A DNA stretch of 64,000 nucleotides from positions 62,001 through 126,000 of IMG/VR virus record IMGVR_UViG_3300020182_000010; one strand, given 5' to 3'. Every line of letters starts with the position of its first letter. Positions within the stretch are counted from its first letter, which is position 1. Shown piece by piece: positions 1-7,251 of this stretch. The DNA comes from a virus. The position numbers and the translations under genes were made by a program. The notes beneath the pieces are model-generated. The model saw only the letters and a list, made by a program, of their open reading frames with translations, did not search any database and had not been told where the DNA came from.

Positions 1-73
1 CATTCGTATTATTACTTTCTAAACTTTGTGCGACTGCTTCACCTACATAACCACATCCAATAATGAGTATCAT
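1..73 (-). CDS. Partial Rossmann-fold NAD(P)-binding protein, N-terminus only
   Basis: Only about 24 codons lie in the window. The ATG at 73 opens a frame starting MILIIGCGYVGEAVAQS, a beta strand followed by GxGxxG (residues 6-11), the dinucleotide-binding fingerprint of dehydrogenases. Nucleotide-sugar dehydrogenases often begin this way, but the fragment is too short to name the enzyme. It overlaps the 3' end of the next upstream gene by 35 nt in another frame, which is long even for this compact genome. Confidence 0.55.
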   Translation of the reverse strand, partial: MILIIGCGYVGEAVAQSLESNNTN

Positions 74-284
74 TCACTTCATCCTCTTTACTTTCATTTT
101 CAATAATAAATTCTTTTAGTTTCATAATTTCATTACAATAGTAACTATATTTTCGTAATGCATCAATATTTTCAGTTTCAATGAATTCTCGGCTATACTT
201 ATCTGCCTGTTTAGTTAGTTCAATGATCCTTAACTCATATCTTTTTCTTAATTTAAACTTATAACTACTCATTCTTATTTTCAT
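39..284 (-). CDS. Small basic helical protein, unknown function
   Basis: This 81-residue protein is rich in Lys, Arg and Glu, has a central stretch likely to form a coiled coil, and ends in an aromatic tail. The ATG at 284 follows an AGAAG-type ribosome site; a second ATG four codons on (272) is possible. It overlaps the upstream gene by 20 nt, so translation is probably coupled. No family recognised. Confidence 0.55.
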   Translation of the reverse strand: MKIRMSSYKFKLRKRYELRIIELTKQADKYSREFIETENIDALRKYSYYCNEIMKLKEFIIENESKEDEVNDTHYWMWLCR

Positions 285-570
285 TATTATTTTCTTCTTT
301 TAATTCTGCAAGAGTTTTCTTTTCCCGTATTGCATCCTGTAAATCAAACACCTGTTCATTTTCTATCATCTTAATAATAGTATTTGTAGTTCCTATATCC
401 TGCTGAATCATACCCAATTTAAACATTAATTTTTCTAATTCTTTTTGATAGAATTCTAATTCTCTTTCTTTTAGGGCACGTTTTTCATAAATGTCTGCTA
501 GATTAATAATTAATTTTGGGGCAGTAGTAATATCTACTTCGATGTCTTCTGGCTTTATTATTTTCTTCAT
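265..570 (-). CDS. Small coiled-coil protein, unknown function
   Basis: A 101-residue acidic protein. Residues about 25-90 alternate Glu/Lys with Leu/Ile in a heptad-like pattern, suggesting a coiled coil, and the C-terminus is an Asn/Glu-rich tail. It stands 21 nt downstream of the 79-residue gene and overlaps the next gene, so it belongs to the 1-4.2 kb minus-strand operon. No catalytic motif seen. Confidence 0.6.
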   Translation of the reverse strand: MKKIIKPEDIEVDITTAPKLIINLADIYEKRALKERELEFYQKELEKLMFKLGMIQQDIGTTNTIIKMIENEQVFDLQDAIREKKTLAELKEENNNENKNE

Positions 571-591
571 AATAAATTACTCCTATTACTA

Positions 592-831
592 TTAGTAATT
601 ATCATTTTTTAAAATAGCCCACATTTCATCAATTCTATAGTTTTTAATATATTCATCCTCATTAGAATATTTGGAAGTTTTTTTTAATTTTTCTTCAATA
701 TACCACAGAATTTGATATAAATCTTTTTTTGCATGCCAACAATTATATCCATCCATTGAATGGTTACTTTCTTGAAATGCGATCTTATCTATTTCATTTT
801 TAATATTTTGTAAGTCCCAATCTTTAATCAT
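592..831 (-). CDS. Small hypothetical protein downstream of DHFR
   Basis: A 79-residue Lys/Glu/aromatic-rich protein with no recognised domain. Its ATG overlaps the TGA stop of the dihydrofolate reductase gene (ATGA, 4 nt), which fixes the start and indicates coupling. It may assist nucleotide metabolism, but only its position suggests this. Confidence 0.6.
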   Translation of the reverse strand: MIKDWDLQNIKNEIDKIAFQESNHSMDGYNCWHAKKDLYQILWYIEEKLKKTSKYSNEDEYIKNYRIDEMWAILKNDNY

Positions 832-1307
832 AGTTTAGACCAAACATCAACATAGACTCCATCAGTAATACCACTATCTATTAACGTAAAATTCTCTTCA
901 ATCAATGTACTGGGCAAAAAGGTATCACAATCATATGATCCACTAATACGACTTAAATGAAATTCATCAATAATTGGAAATAATCCCATAACTAATTTTG
1001 CGCCGCCAATGATCCAAACATTCTGTAGTTTACTCATATTAGTAATTTCAGTTATGGCATTGTCAAACTTAATATAATGATATCCACCCTTATCTTTGTC
1101 TAGTTCGCTGCTTGTAACGACAATATTATTACGATTGGGCAATGGCTTTACGGGCAAACTATCCCATGTACTTTTTCCCATTACTACAACGCAACCAGTT
1201 GTGGTATTTTTAAACCACTTCATATCAGCAGAATTATGTGGCCACGGAAGTCCACCATCTTTGCCGATACCCCAATTTTGATCACATGCTAGTATTACTC
1301 TAATCAA
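828..1307 (-). CDS. folA: Dihydrofolate reductase
   Basis: Reduces dihydrofolate to tetrahydrofolate with NADPH, supporting phage thymidylate synthesis. At 159 residues it has normal length. The N-terminus reads VILACDQNWGIG followed by LPW; D28 matches the catalytic acid of the family (D27 in E. coli). A VVVMGKSTWDSLP block and a WIIGGAKL block correspond to the two NADPH-binding segments; Lys replaces the usual Arg in the first. The start is TTG at 1307, overlapping the TGA of the upstream gene; no ATG gives an intact first strand. Confidence 0.95.
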   Translation of the reverse strand: MIRVILACDQNWGIGKDGGLPWPHNSADMKWFKNTTTGCVVVMGKSTWDSLPVKPLPNRNNIVVTSSELDKDKGGYHYIKFDNAITEITNMSKLQNVWIIGGAKLVMGLFPIIDEFHLSRISGSYDCDTFLPSTLIEENFTLIDSGITDGVYVDVWSKL

Positions 1308-1546
1308 TGATACGTTCTCCCTTTAATATTACTCAACTGGTTTTGTCTGTAATCTGTTACCAATTTTAATACAGCATCTATCTGATGTGGTAATTCTTCA
1401 TTGTCTTCTAAATGATATGGAAGTTGAATACATCTTATGTCACCATCAATATCAAATATAAATGCATAGTCAGTAGAATCTAAATCACTCTCTTCAGCCA
1501 GCCGTGTAATTTTATATTCCTTTAGCGTGTTTTTGTTTTTACTCAT
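1304..1546 (-). CDS. Small acidic hypothetical protein
   Basis: An 80-residue protein with a beta-rich centre (DYAFIFDIDGDIRCIQLPYHL) and a helical C-terminus. It sits between the MazG-like gene, which it overlaps by 8 nt, and dihydrofolate reductase, whose TTG start overlaps its stop. Unknown function. Confidence 0.6.
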   Translation of the reverse strand: MSKNKNTLKEYKITRLAEESDLDSTDYAFIFDIDGDIRCIQLPYHLEDNEELPHQIDAVLKLVTDYRQNQLSNIKGRTYH

Positions 1547-1820
1547 TGATTAAACTGCTCCAGGTTTTTAACTTTTCTCTCTTAACTTTCATTCTAACAT
1601 TTAATTCTTCTTCTGCCAAGATACCTTGTTCTATCATTAGTTCAATCATACACATTACATCACCTGCTTCTTCAACAAGTTTATGTTTCCATTTATCCTG
1701 TATTTCTTCTTTATATCTATATTTACGTAGGTGTTTCATACAAACTTGTGTTAGTTCTCCACACTCTTCTGCGGTGATAGCCATTAACTGTTGATATGTA
1801 TTTATTGGGGTGTTATTCAT
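1539..1820 (-). CDS. MazG-like nucleotide pyrophosphohydrolase
   Basis: Predicted all-alpha NTP pyrophosphohydrolase that hydrolyses nucleoside triphosphates to monophosphates. From the ATG at 1820 it is 93 residues, a single MazG/dUTPase-like module. EECGE at residues 18-22 and EEAGD at 50-54 give the ExxE and ExxD acid pairs that bind magnesium. The start is set by an ATGA overlap with a small membrane-protein gene; an in-frame extension to 1868 is less likely. Phage MazG proteins have been linked to nucleotide or ppGpp control; which applies here is unknown. Confidence 0.85.
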   Translation of the reverse strand: MNNTPINTYQQLMAITAEECGELTQVCMKHLRKYRYKEEIQDKWKHKLVEEAGDVMCMIELMIEQGILAEEELNVRMKVKREKLKTWSSLINE

Positions 1821-1978
1821 CCTAACACCGTAAGTAATATTATAATTAATACAACCCATCCTAACCAATTAGAGCCGCCGCCAACAAGACCTTTGTTTTT
1901 TGCACAACCATAACAGTATCTATATTTCTTTGGTGTTTGATTACTACAAAAAAATGAATCACATGTTTTTTTACTCAT
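1817..1978 (-). CDS. Tiny Cys-rich single-pass membrane protein
   Basis: A 53-residue frame with four to five Cys in the first 25 residues (TCDSFFC then YCYGC), resembling a zinc knuckle, a Gly linker, and a hydrophobic C-terminal segment (LGWVVLIIILLTVLG) predicted to span the membrane. Both ends show ATGA overlaps, with the 54-residue gene upstream and the MazG-like gene downstream, which strongly supports its being translated. Function unknown. Confidence 0.7.
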   Translation of the reverse strand: MSKKTCDSFFCSNQTPKKYRYCYGCAKNKGLVGGGSNWLGWVVLIIILLTVLG

Positions 1979-2139
1979 TCGTCAAAGAACTCCTGTAGTT
2001 CAGCCAGAACCTTTCTAGCGTCTAGCGGTATTTCCCACATTTCGTCGCTATCGTCATATACAATTATCAAGTCACCACAATCGTCTACTGAGATAGTAGT
2101 GAAGTTACCCATGTCTACTGTTTCATCTACTTTTTTCAT
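1975..2139 (-). CDS. Small acidic protein, unknown function
   Basis: A 54-residue, strongly acidic protein (about 15 Asp/Glu) with an antiparallel-strand pattern in the first half and a helix at the C-terminus. It is bracketed by ATGA overlaps on both sides, so start and stop are well supported. No homologue recognised; an anti-host or DNA-mimic role would be speculation. Confidence 0.7.
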   Translation of the reverse strand: MKKVDETVDMGNFTTISVDDCGDLIIVYDDSDEMWEIPLDARKVLAELQEFFDE

Positions 2140-2570
2140 TTGTAAGCCTTTCCAAATCCTTCTATATAAAGTCTATCTTTTTCCTCAAACCGCCAGATAT
2201 TAAAGTCACTAAAAGTTGCGTACATTTTTGCTCCACGATCTCTGCGATTAAATGCAGATATCATTTCATCTGGTTTGCTATCATATATTTCTAATTTGCC
2301 AAATAATGTAACACGTGGATTATTCATTTCAGTGCTATGTCTACTTTCTCCAACAAAATACAGTGATACATTTTCACTAATATCTCTAATATTTTTGGTA
2401 TGTTGACTCAAATCACTTAGTAACAAATATATATTATTATCATCTAATAGTACTGGTGTTACTTTAGAAATTTCTGCATAAATCTTGCCAGTGGTTCCCA
2501 TAGCGGATTGCTGATAATTCATCAATAGATATTCAACATCATCTTTTACTTTTTCTATATCATGATACAT
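2136..2570 (-). CDS. PNPOx-like / HugZ-type flavin-binding split-barrel protein
   Basis: A 144-residue protein with the layout of the pyridoxamine-phosphate-oxidase-like split barrel: a helix, strands ending around VTPVLLDDNNIYLLLSDLSQHT, a RVTLFGKLEI strand, and a C-terminal YIEGFGKAYK that resembles the GGFGxA ending of HugZ-type proteins. Such proteins bind FMN or haem and handle oxidised cofactors. This rests on fold-level pattern only. It sits in the ATGA-coupled chain upstream of the MazG-like gene. Confidence 0.6.
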   Translation of the reverse strand: MYHDIEKVKDDVEYLLMNYQQSAMGTTGKIYAEISKVTPVLLDDNNIYLLLSDLSQHTKNIRDISENVSLYFVGESRHSTEMNNPRVTLFGKLEIYDSKPDEMISAFNRRDRGAKMYATFSDFNIWRFEEKDRLYIEGFGKAYK

Positions 2571-2733
2571 CTATATTCTCCCTATAACCATCACTGACAC
2601 CAGTGCCTACTACTTTTTTACTTCCACAATTCTTACAGTAACTTATATTAACAACAAAATTTAACCCATCAGCATTAATTATCTGGCAAGTTTTGCTTAA
2701 TTCTAAATTCATACAACAATGCATTATACTCAT
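2560..2733 (-). CDS. Small zinc-ribbon-like protein
   Basis: A 57-residue protein with an N-terminal HCC cluster, a Cys at 16 and a CKNCG knuckle at 33-37, suggesting a zinc-binding fold. Its ATG overlaps the stop of the preceding gene (ATGA) and its stop lies 11 nt inside the flavoprotein gene. Function unknown. Confidence 0.6.
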   Translation of the reverse strand: MSIMHCCMNLELSKTCQIINADGLNFVVNISYCKNCGSKKVVGTGVSDGYRENIDVS

Positions 2734-2951
2734 TTCGTTATAAACATTCCCTCACTTTTATCCAACGCAAGTAAAAATTCACTAAACATTTTTTGATTTA
2801 TACAAATAGTCCAATGTCTATTTTCAGATTCAACCCATTGAGAAAAATATATACCATCACTTGCAAATCTAATGATAAAGTCATCAACGTTATTATTTTC
2901 ATCCATGATTGTTACTTTAGATAGATCAAATTCGTGTTCGACGGTAAACAT
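2730..2951 (-). CDS. Small hypothetical protein
   Basis: A 73-residue, mostly beta protein containing FDLSKVTIMDENNNVDDF and a C-terminal helix. Its ATG overlaps the TAA of the UV endonuclease gene (TAATG) and its stop overlaps the next start (ATGA), so it is embedded in the operon. No family recognised. Confidence 0.6.
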   Translation of the reverse strand: MFTVEHEFDLSKVTIMDENNNVDDFIIRFASDGIYFSQWVESENRHWTICINQKMFSEFLLALDKSEGMFITK

Positions 2952-3964
2952 TATTGTGTTTCCTCCTCAAATGGAATACTTGCTAAGTTTTTTGCTTTTG
3001 CTTCTACCATGATATCAAAATCATTACGAAAACTACCGGCCCATTCATTAACTGCTGAATTCCACATATAGTCACTGTGTGCCCTAAGTTTGCCTTTCTT
3101 GTGTCCAGTTTCGATTAGTTGTTGGAAATCTGGCCTTACATCAGTTTTATGACCAATAAGATAATCCTCACGACTACAACTATAATGCATTGCAGGGCGA
3201 ACTCCTCGCCAACTATCGATAACACGTTTGACACGATCATCATTCGCTTCAATATACTCGCCTTCACGGCACCAATGATGATGAATATCTAGGACAAGAG
3301 CAACATCTTTTTCTAGTTCTAAGCTATCACTGATACCCCATTTGTTTTCGTCATTTTCGATGGTAATACAGTTCCTTGCCTCTTGTGAGAGTTGGGGTAA
3401 GATGGCTTTGATACCGGCTGGACCTTGTCTGCCGGAGATGTGGACATTGATTTTGAAATCCTGAAATTGCTTACCATAGCCCATGTACCGTGCGATATCT
3501 GCATGATATTCAAACTCCTCTACTGAACGCTGAACAATGTCGGGATTGTCACTTGCAAGAACACAGAATTGTCCAGGATGCATTGACATTCTAACATTGT
3601 TCAAACGTGCTTTATTACCTATATTACTTAGCTTAGTTGCAATCATATCTGTAATATAGTTTGTTTTTGTAAGATGCCCAAAGGTTGCTTCTGTGTAAGC
3701 CGGCAGCATATCACTGCCAATACGAAGCATACGTTGTGATAGAGGAAGAGTAGAAACGTAATCAACTAGACGCTCTGTGGCGTTTAGATTATGTTTAACA
3801 ATATCATATACACGGTCTTGTGCTTCTTCTTGGTGTTCACGCATCCACCTGATAGTAGTACCACGATAGTTCAGTGGGCCTTCTATCTCTTTGAGCATCT
3901 TGGGCTTTAGCGTTCTATCATTATGCATGAATTTACACGCAAAGCCAACTCTTTTAATCGTCAT
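2951..3964 (-). CDS. uvsE: UV damage endonuclease (UVDE family)
   Basis: Nicks DNA 5' to UV photoproducts to start excision repair. The 337 residues match the family's length and TIM-barrel pattern: the RVGFACKF start, a long helical segment, RMSMHPGQFCVL, FKINVHISGR, ITIENDENKWG, LVLDIHHHWC and RAHSDYMW, supplying the His, Glu and Asp ligands of the three-metal site. It follows an 85-residue gene by 2 nt. In T4 the equivalent task is done by the unrelated DenV enzyme. Confidence 0.93.
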   Translation of the reverse strand: MTIKRVGFACKFMHNDRTLKPKMLKEIEGPLNYRGTTIRWMREHQEEAQDRVYDIVKHNLNATERLVDYVSTLPLSQRMLRIGSDMLPAYTEATFGHLTKTNYITDMIATKLSNIGNKARLNNVRMSMHPGQFCVLASDNPDIVQRSVEEFEYHADIARYMGYGKQFQDFKINVHISGRQGPAGIKAILPQLSQEARNCITIENDENKWGISDSLELEKDVALVLDIHHHWCREGEYIEANDDRVKRVIDSWRGVRPAMHYSCSREDYLIGHKTDVRPDFQQLIETGHKKGKLRAHSDYMWNSAVNEWAGSFRNDFDIMVEAKAKNLASIPFEEETQ

Positions 3965-3966
3965 GG

Positions 3967-4224
3967 TTAAACCTTTTCATCTGTGTGAATAAATCGAATC
4001 ATAGCTTCAACATACATCATTTCAGATGGGACTACAACCGTTTTATTTATAGGAGGGTTAAACCAATGAGTATGATAAGATTGAAATCTTTCATTGCGTT
4101 TTAAACCTTTTAAAACTTTACCACGAATAGTCCATTTTCGTTTGCCACACTCTTGATTTAATAATTTAACAATACTATAGAATTGTTCACGACTTGTAAA
4201 TCCAAATTCAAATTCATGTGTCAT
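3967..4224 (-). CDS. Small basic hypothetical protein at operon head
   Basis: An 85-residue protein with a helical N-terminal half and a basic centre (GKRKWTIRGKVLKGLKRNER). It is the first gene of the minus-strand run that ends at the left edge, diverging from the plus-strand virion genes at 4304. No recognised family. Confidence 0.6.
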   Translation of the reverse strand: MTHEFEFGFTSREQFYSIVKLLNQECGKRKWTIRGKVLKGLKRNERFQSYHTHWFNPPINKTVVVPSEMMYVEAMIRFIHTDEKV

Positions 4225-4252
4225 ACTTCACCTTTAAATTGCATAGAAGTAT

Positions 4253-4268
4253 TATAAATGATAAATAC
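4253..4268 (+). promoter_or_regulatory. Late-type promoter for the plus-strand virion genes
   Basis: TATAAATG runs directly into GATAAATAC, 36 nt before the ATG at 4304. T4 late promoters are a lone TATAAATA box at -10 with no -35. The same motif precedes minus-strand virion operons in the opposite orientation, so this plus-oriented copy is an internal check on polarity. Confidence 0.7.
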
Positions 4269-4303
4269 TTTAAAGTCAATAGTAAACTTAAAGGAATTCG
4301 AAA

Positions 4304-5890
4304 ATGTCAAACATGAAAAAATGGAAGAATATTGTCCAGACTGCAAATCTAAAAGAATCTGATTCAGAGGACGTAAACTATACAGATCATGAAGTATCTA
4401 TGGCAAAATCTCAACTGTTGAGTAGTGTAAAAAGTTCAAAACGAATTGCTAAACATTTGTCTGACAAGTCTGAAGAAGAAGGTCTTCCGGGATGGGTTGC
4501 AAGTAAACTAACAGTAGCAGAAGATTATTTGCAATCAGTTGCAGACTATATGGATGGCGAAGAATTACAAGAAGGCTACAAAGTTATGCCTCCAATGAGT
4601 GATAAGTATATAGCACGTGACGGTCTTGAAGGTCCGTTTAGTACACTTAGTGGCAAAGTAGTTTACTATGATCCAAAAGAAGGCTCATACTATGATCCAG
4701 ATTCTGACATGTATATTTCATATGATGAATTTCAGCAGTATGATAATGATTATAGTGGTATGAAAGATGATCATGACGAAGTTGAAGAAGGTAATGAATT
4801 TAGTGGCGCACTAGAAGATGCTAAAAAATCTGGCAAAAAAGAATTTAAAGTTGGTGGAAAAACATTCCAAGTAGAAAATTATCAAGACCGTTCGAATGCA
4901 GCGGCAGCCACACGCAACCAAATCAAAATAAACAAAAGTAATGCTTCGATGCCACAAGATGCAGTACGTAAAGTATCAGGCAATAGTTCATATACACATG
5001 CAACTAATCCATCTTATATAAAGAAAGCAAATGATCGTAAACATGATGGACTAGGTAAAAATGCAGCGACTATTAAGCGTATGAAACCAGGCGCAGATGG
5101 TAAATTTATATGGGGCAGAGACCAACTAAGTGACGGTACAGTACAAGAAGCAGAAAATGAAACAAAGTACGGCATTGTTCGCTATCCAGATACCGCAATC
5201 TCATACATTAAAAATGATGGCAATGGTTGGGAACATATTTACGACCGCTCATATGGATTTAAAGGTCCTGTTGCCAAAGCAGACTTGAAACATGCTAAGA
5301 AGATTGCAAAAGAAAAGATTCCATCACGAATGATTAATGAATGGGTATGCGGTGATTGTTCTGCTGAACCCTGTCAGTGTAATATTACAGAAGGAATACC
5401 AAAAGATACAACCTATGGAGTAGTAGTTGATGGTGTATATATTGCTAAAGGTAATAAAGCAAATATGCGTAGACTTGCCAAAGAAAAAGATGGTCAACTT
5501 ATGAATGCTCCGGGTAAAAAAGTAGGCGACAAAACTGCTAGTGTCAATGAATCAACAGAAATGAACAAAGAGCATTCGCCAAGTGTTGTAAAGCAAGCCG
5601 TGGCTATTGCTAGTAAAATGGGTGGCAATATGACAGGCGCAACGGCAGCTATTGAAAAGATGAGCCCAGGCTTATCTAAGCACCCACAAGTTGCAGCAGT
5701 TCTAAAAAGAGCAAACGAATCACAAATGATGTCAGAATCACAGTTTGATGAAGCGGCAGGCGAAAAAGATGCTTGCTATCACAAAGTTAAAAGTCGTTAC
5801 AAAGTATGGCCAAGTGCATACGCATCGGGCGCACTAGTAAAGTGTCGTAAAGTTGGTGCTTCTGATTGGGGCAATTCAAAGAAGAAGTAA
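4304..5890 (+). CDS. Virion-type structural protein with C-terminal CYHKVKSRYKVWPSAY domain
   Basis: This 528-residue protein has an N-terminal helical domain (HEVSMAKSQLLSSV to VADYMDG, about 29-87), a Tyr/Asp-rich segment (100-160), low-complexity regions, and a C-terminal 45-residue module with CYHKVKSRYKVWPSAYASG and VKCRKVG. From memory, both terminal modules recur in virion proteins of marine T4-like phages. It contains [LI]xE-G/S sites (LQEG, ITEG) that a T4 gp21-like prohead protease could cut. AAGGAA lies ahead of the ATG. Exact role unknown. Confidence 0.75.
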   Translation: MSNMKKWKNIVQTANLKESDSEDVNYTDHEVSMAKSQLLSSVKSSKRIAKHLSDKSEEEGLPGWVASKLTVAEDYLQSVADYMDGEELQEGYKVMPPMSDKYIARDGLEGPFSTLSGKVVYYDPKEGSYYDPDSDMYISYDEFQQYDNDYSGMKDDHDEVEEGNEFSGALEDAKKSGKKEFKVGGKTFQVENYQDRSNAAAATRNQIKINKSNASMPQDAVRKVSGNSSYTHATNPSYIKKANDRKHDGLGKNAATIKRMKPGADGKFIWGRDQLSDGTVQEAENETKYGIVRYPDTAISYIKNDGNGWEHIYDRSYGFKGPVAKADLKHAKKIAKEKIPSRMINEWVCGDCSAEPCQCNITEGIPKDTTYGVVVDGVYIAKGNKANMRRLAKEKDGQLMNAPGKKVGDKTASVNESTEMNKEHSPSVVKQAVAIASKMGGNMTGATAAIEKMSPGLSKHPQVAAVLKRANESQMMSESQFDEAAGEKDACYHKVKSRYKVWPSAYASGALVKCRKVGASDWGNSKKK

Positions 5891-5891
5891 G

Positions 5892-6908
5892 ATGAAGATT
5901 TCAGAAATCATATCAGAGTCTAAAGAAATTAGAACAAAAAAGAACTCCGACGGGTTTACAATTGATTTAATCGTAGACGGCAAGCATGTTGGACAATACA
6001 CACACGCACGTGAAGATGACATTGTTCGTAATCAAGCAGAGATTTTTCCTGAGTATCGTGCCAAAGGTTACGGTACTATGCTGTTACTTGCGGCAATCAA
6101 AACAGCAAACGATTTAGATTTAGACTTTGAAGAAGATACACAAAGCCTAACACCAGCAATGAGTAGAATATACGATGAACTAGATGATAGTGGTATGATT
6201 TACGGTGGCAGGGGTGCATGGGCTATTAGCCCAAGTGGCGAATCAGAACTTGAAGACTTTTTAAACGAAGATTTACGTGCGTGGTTCGGTAAAGGTAAAA
6301 AAGTATACGAAGCATATGAAATAGAGTTTGTGTGTGTTAATCCTAACTTTTGTGACGCTACAGACCCAAAAAAACAGCAAGCACTGTTTAATGCACTAAA
6401 ACGTGTACCGGGTATTATTGTATACCGTCAAGATTTTGATGTTCATAACAGTATGGCTGCAATCATAAAAGATGAAAGCGACAGTGTTGCACCTGAGAAA
6501 GTACAACAATTAGCCAAACAACATGGTGTTGGTATTGACCTCGAAAACGACATAAGCCAAAGCATGATTGACGATATTGTTACCGGTAGACTGGAAGGTT
6601 TAATTGACTACTACGACACAGACTTAAACGAAGACCTACGTGCTTGGTTTGGCAAAGGTAAAAAAGGCGGTGCTGGCGGCGGCGGCTGGGATCGTTACAA
6701 CACCAATGGCGAACGTATTGGTAAATGTGGAGACTCTAAAGAGGGTGAAGGTAAGCCCAAGTGTCTATCTAAATCACGTGCGGCATCTCTACGTTCAAGT
6801 GGTGGCAAGAAAGCAATTGCTAATGCTGTAAAACGTAAGAAAACAAATGATCCAAATCGTAACCGAAAGGGCAAGGCAAAGAACGTTAACAATCATCCAA
6901 AGAAATAA
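5892..6908 (+). CDS. Virion-type protein with GNAT-like domain and duplicated LNEDLRAWFGKGKK motif
   Basis: From the ATG at 5892 (one nt after the previous stop) it is 338 residues. It starts MKISEIISES, a possible capsid-targeting peptide. Residues about 15-110 look like a GNAT acetyltransferase, with RAKGYGT as the acetyl-CoA loop. LNEDLRAWFGKGKK occurs twice (about 128 and 255), the second copy leading into a Gly-rich, basic tail (GGAGGGGWDRYNTNGERIGK onward) of a kind I recall from other marine phages. Structural or packaged enzyme; activity unproven. Confidence 0.7.
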   Translation: MKISEIISESKEIRTKKNSDGFTIDLIVDGKHVGQYTHAREDDIVRNQAEIFPEYRAKGYGTMLLLAAIKTANDLDLDFEEDTQSLTPAMSRIYDELDDSGMIYGGRGAWAISPSGESELEDFLNEDLRAWFGKGKKVYEAYEIEFVCVNPNFCDATDPKKQQALFNALKRVPGIIVYRQDFDVHNSMAAIIKDESDSVAPEKVQQLAKQHGVGIDLENDISQSMIDDIVTGRLEGLIDYYDTDLNEDLRAWFGKGKKGGAGGGGWDRYNTNGERIGKCGDSKEGEGKPKCLSKSRAASLRSSGGKKAIANAVKRKKTNDPNRNRKGKAKNVNNHPKK

Positions 6909-6917
6909 GGATATAAA

Positions 6918-7115
6918 ATGGCACACTTGATAGTAACAACAGACTATTCAGTTACATACTGTAACAACTGTGGTGCTGGCTCACATTGTGGCACTAGCAA
7001 GTATACACAATTTAAAGATTATAAGTGTGATGGTGGAGAATTAAGAGAAGTAATTACATGCAGTCATTGCAATTGCAAAAAATGCAAAGGCAAAATTACA
7101 CAAAAGAAGACATAG
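6918..7115 (+). CDS. Small Cys-rich zinc-ribbon-like protein
   Basis: A 65-residue protein with at least eight Cys in CNNCG, HCG, KCDGG, TCSHCNCKKCKG pattern, plus a Lys-rich tail. It probably binds one or two zinc ions. AAGGATA precedes the ATG. It is co-oriented with the virion genes; no function can be assigned. Confidence 0.65.
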   Translation: MAHLIVTTDYSVTYCNNCGAGSHCGTSKYTQFKDYKCDGGELREVITCSHCNCKKCKGKITQKKT

Positions 7116-7119
7116 AATT

Positions 7120-7251
7120 ATGTATGATTTAAAATTTATAAAAGATTATGTTCACTATTTAAAGTTACACGAAAGATTACGTATGACTACTAATGATAGA
7201 AATAAATTTTGGAATACATATATGAAGGATAAATACGATGAAAATAAATGA
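7120..7251 (+). CDS. Tiny basic protein
   Basis: A 43-residue frame, MYDLKFIKDYVHYLKLHERLR onward in outline, rich in Lys, Tyr and His. It starts 4 nt after the previous stop and overlaps the next gene by 14 nt. Position supports it, but no clear ribosome site is visible, so it could be non-coding spacer. Confidence 0.4.
   Translation: MYDLKFIKDYVHYLKLHERLRMTTNDRNKFWNTYMKDKYDENK

Noticed and set aside
7228-7236. GATAAATAC on the plus strand as a late promoter of the muralytic gene
   Set aside because: It ends one nt before the ATG, so a transcript from it would lack the start codon; it is inside a small frame.
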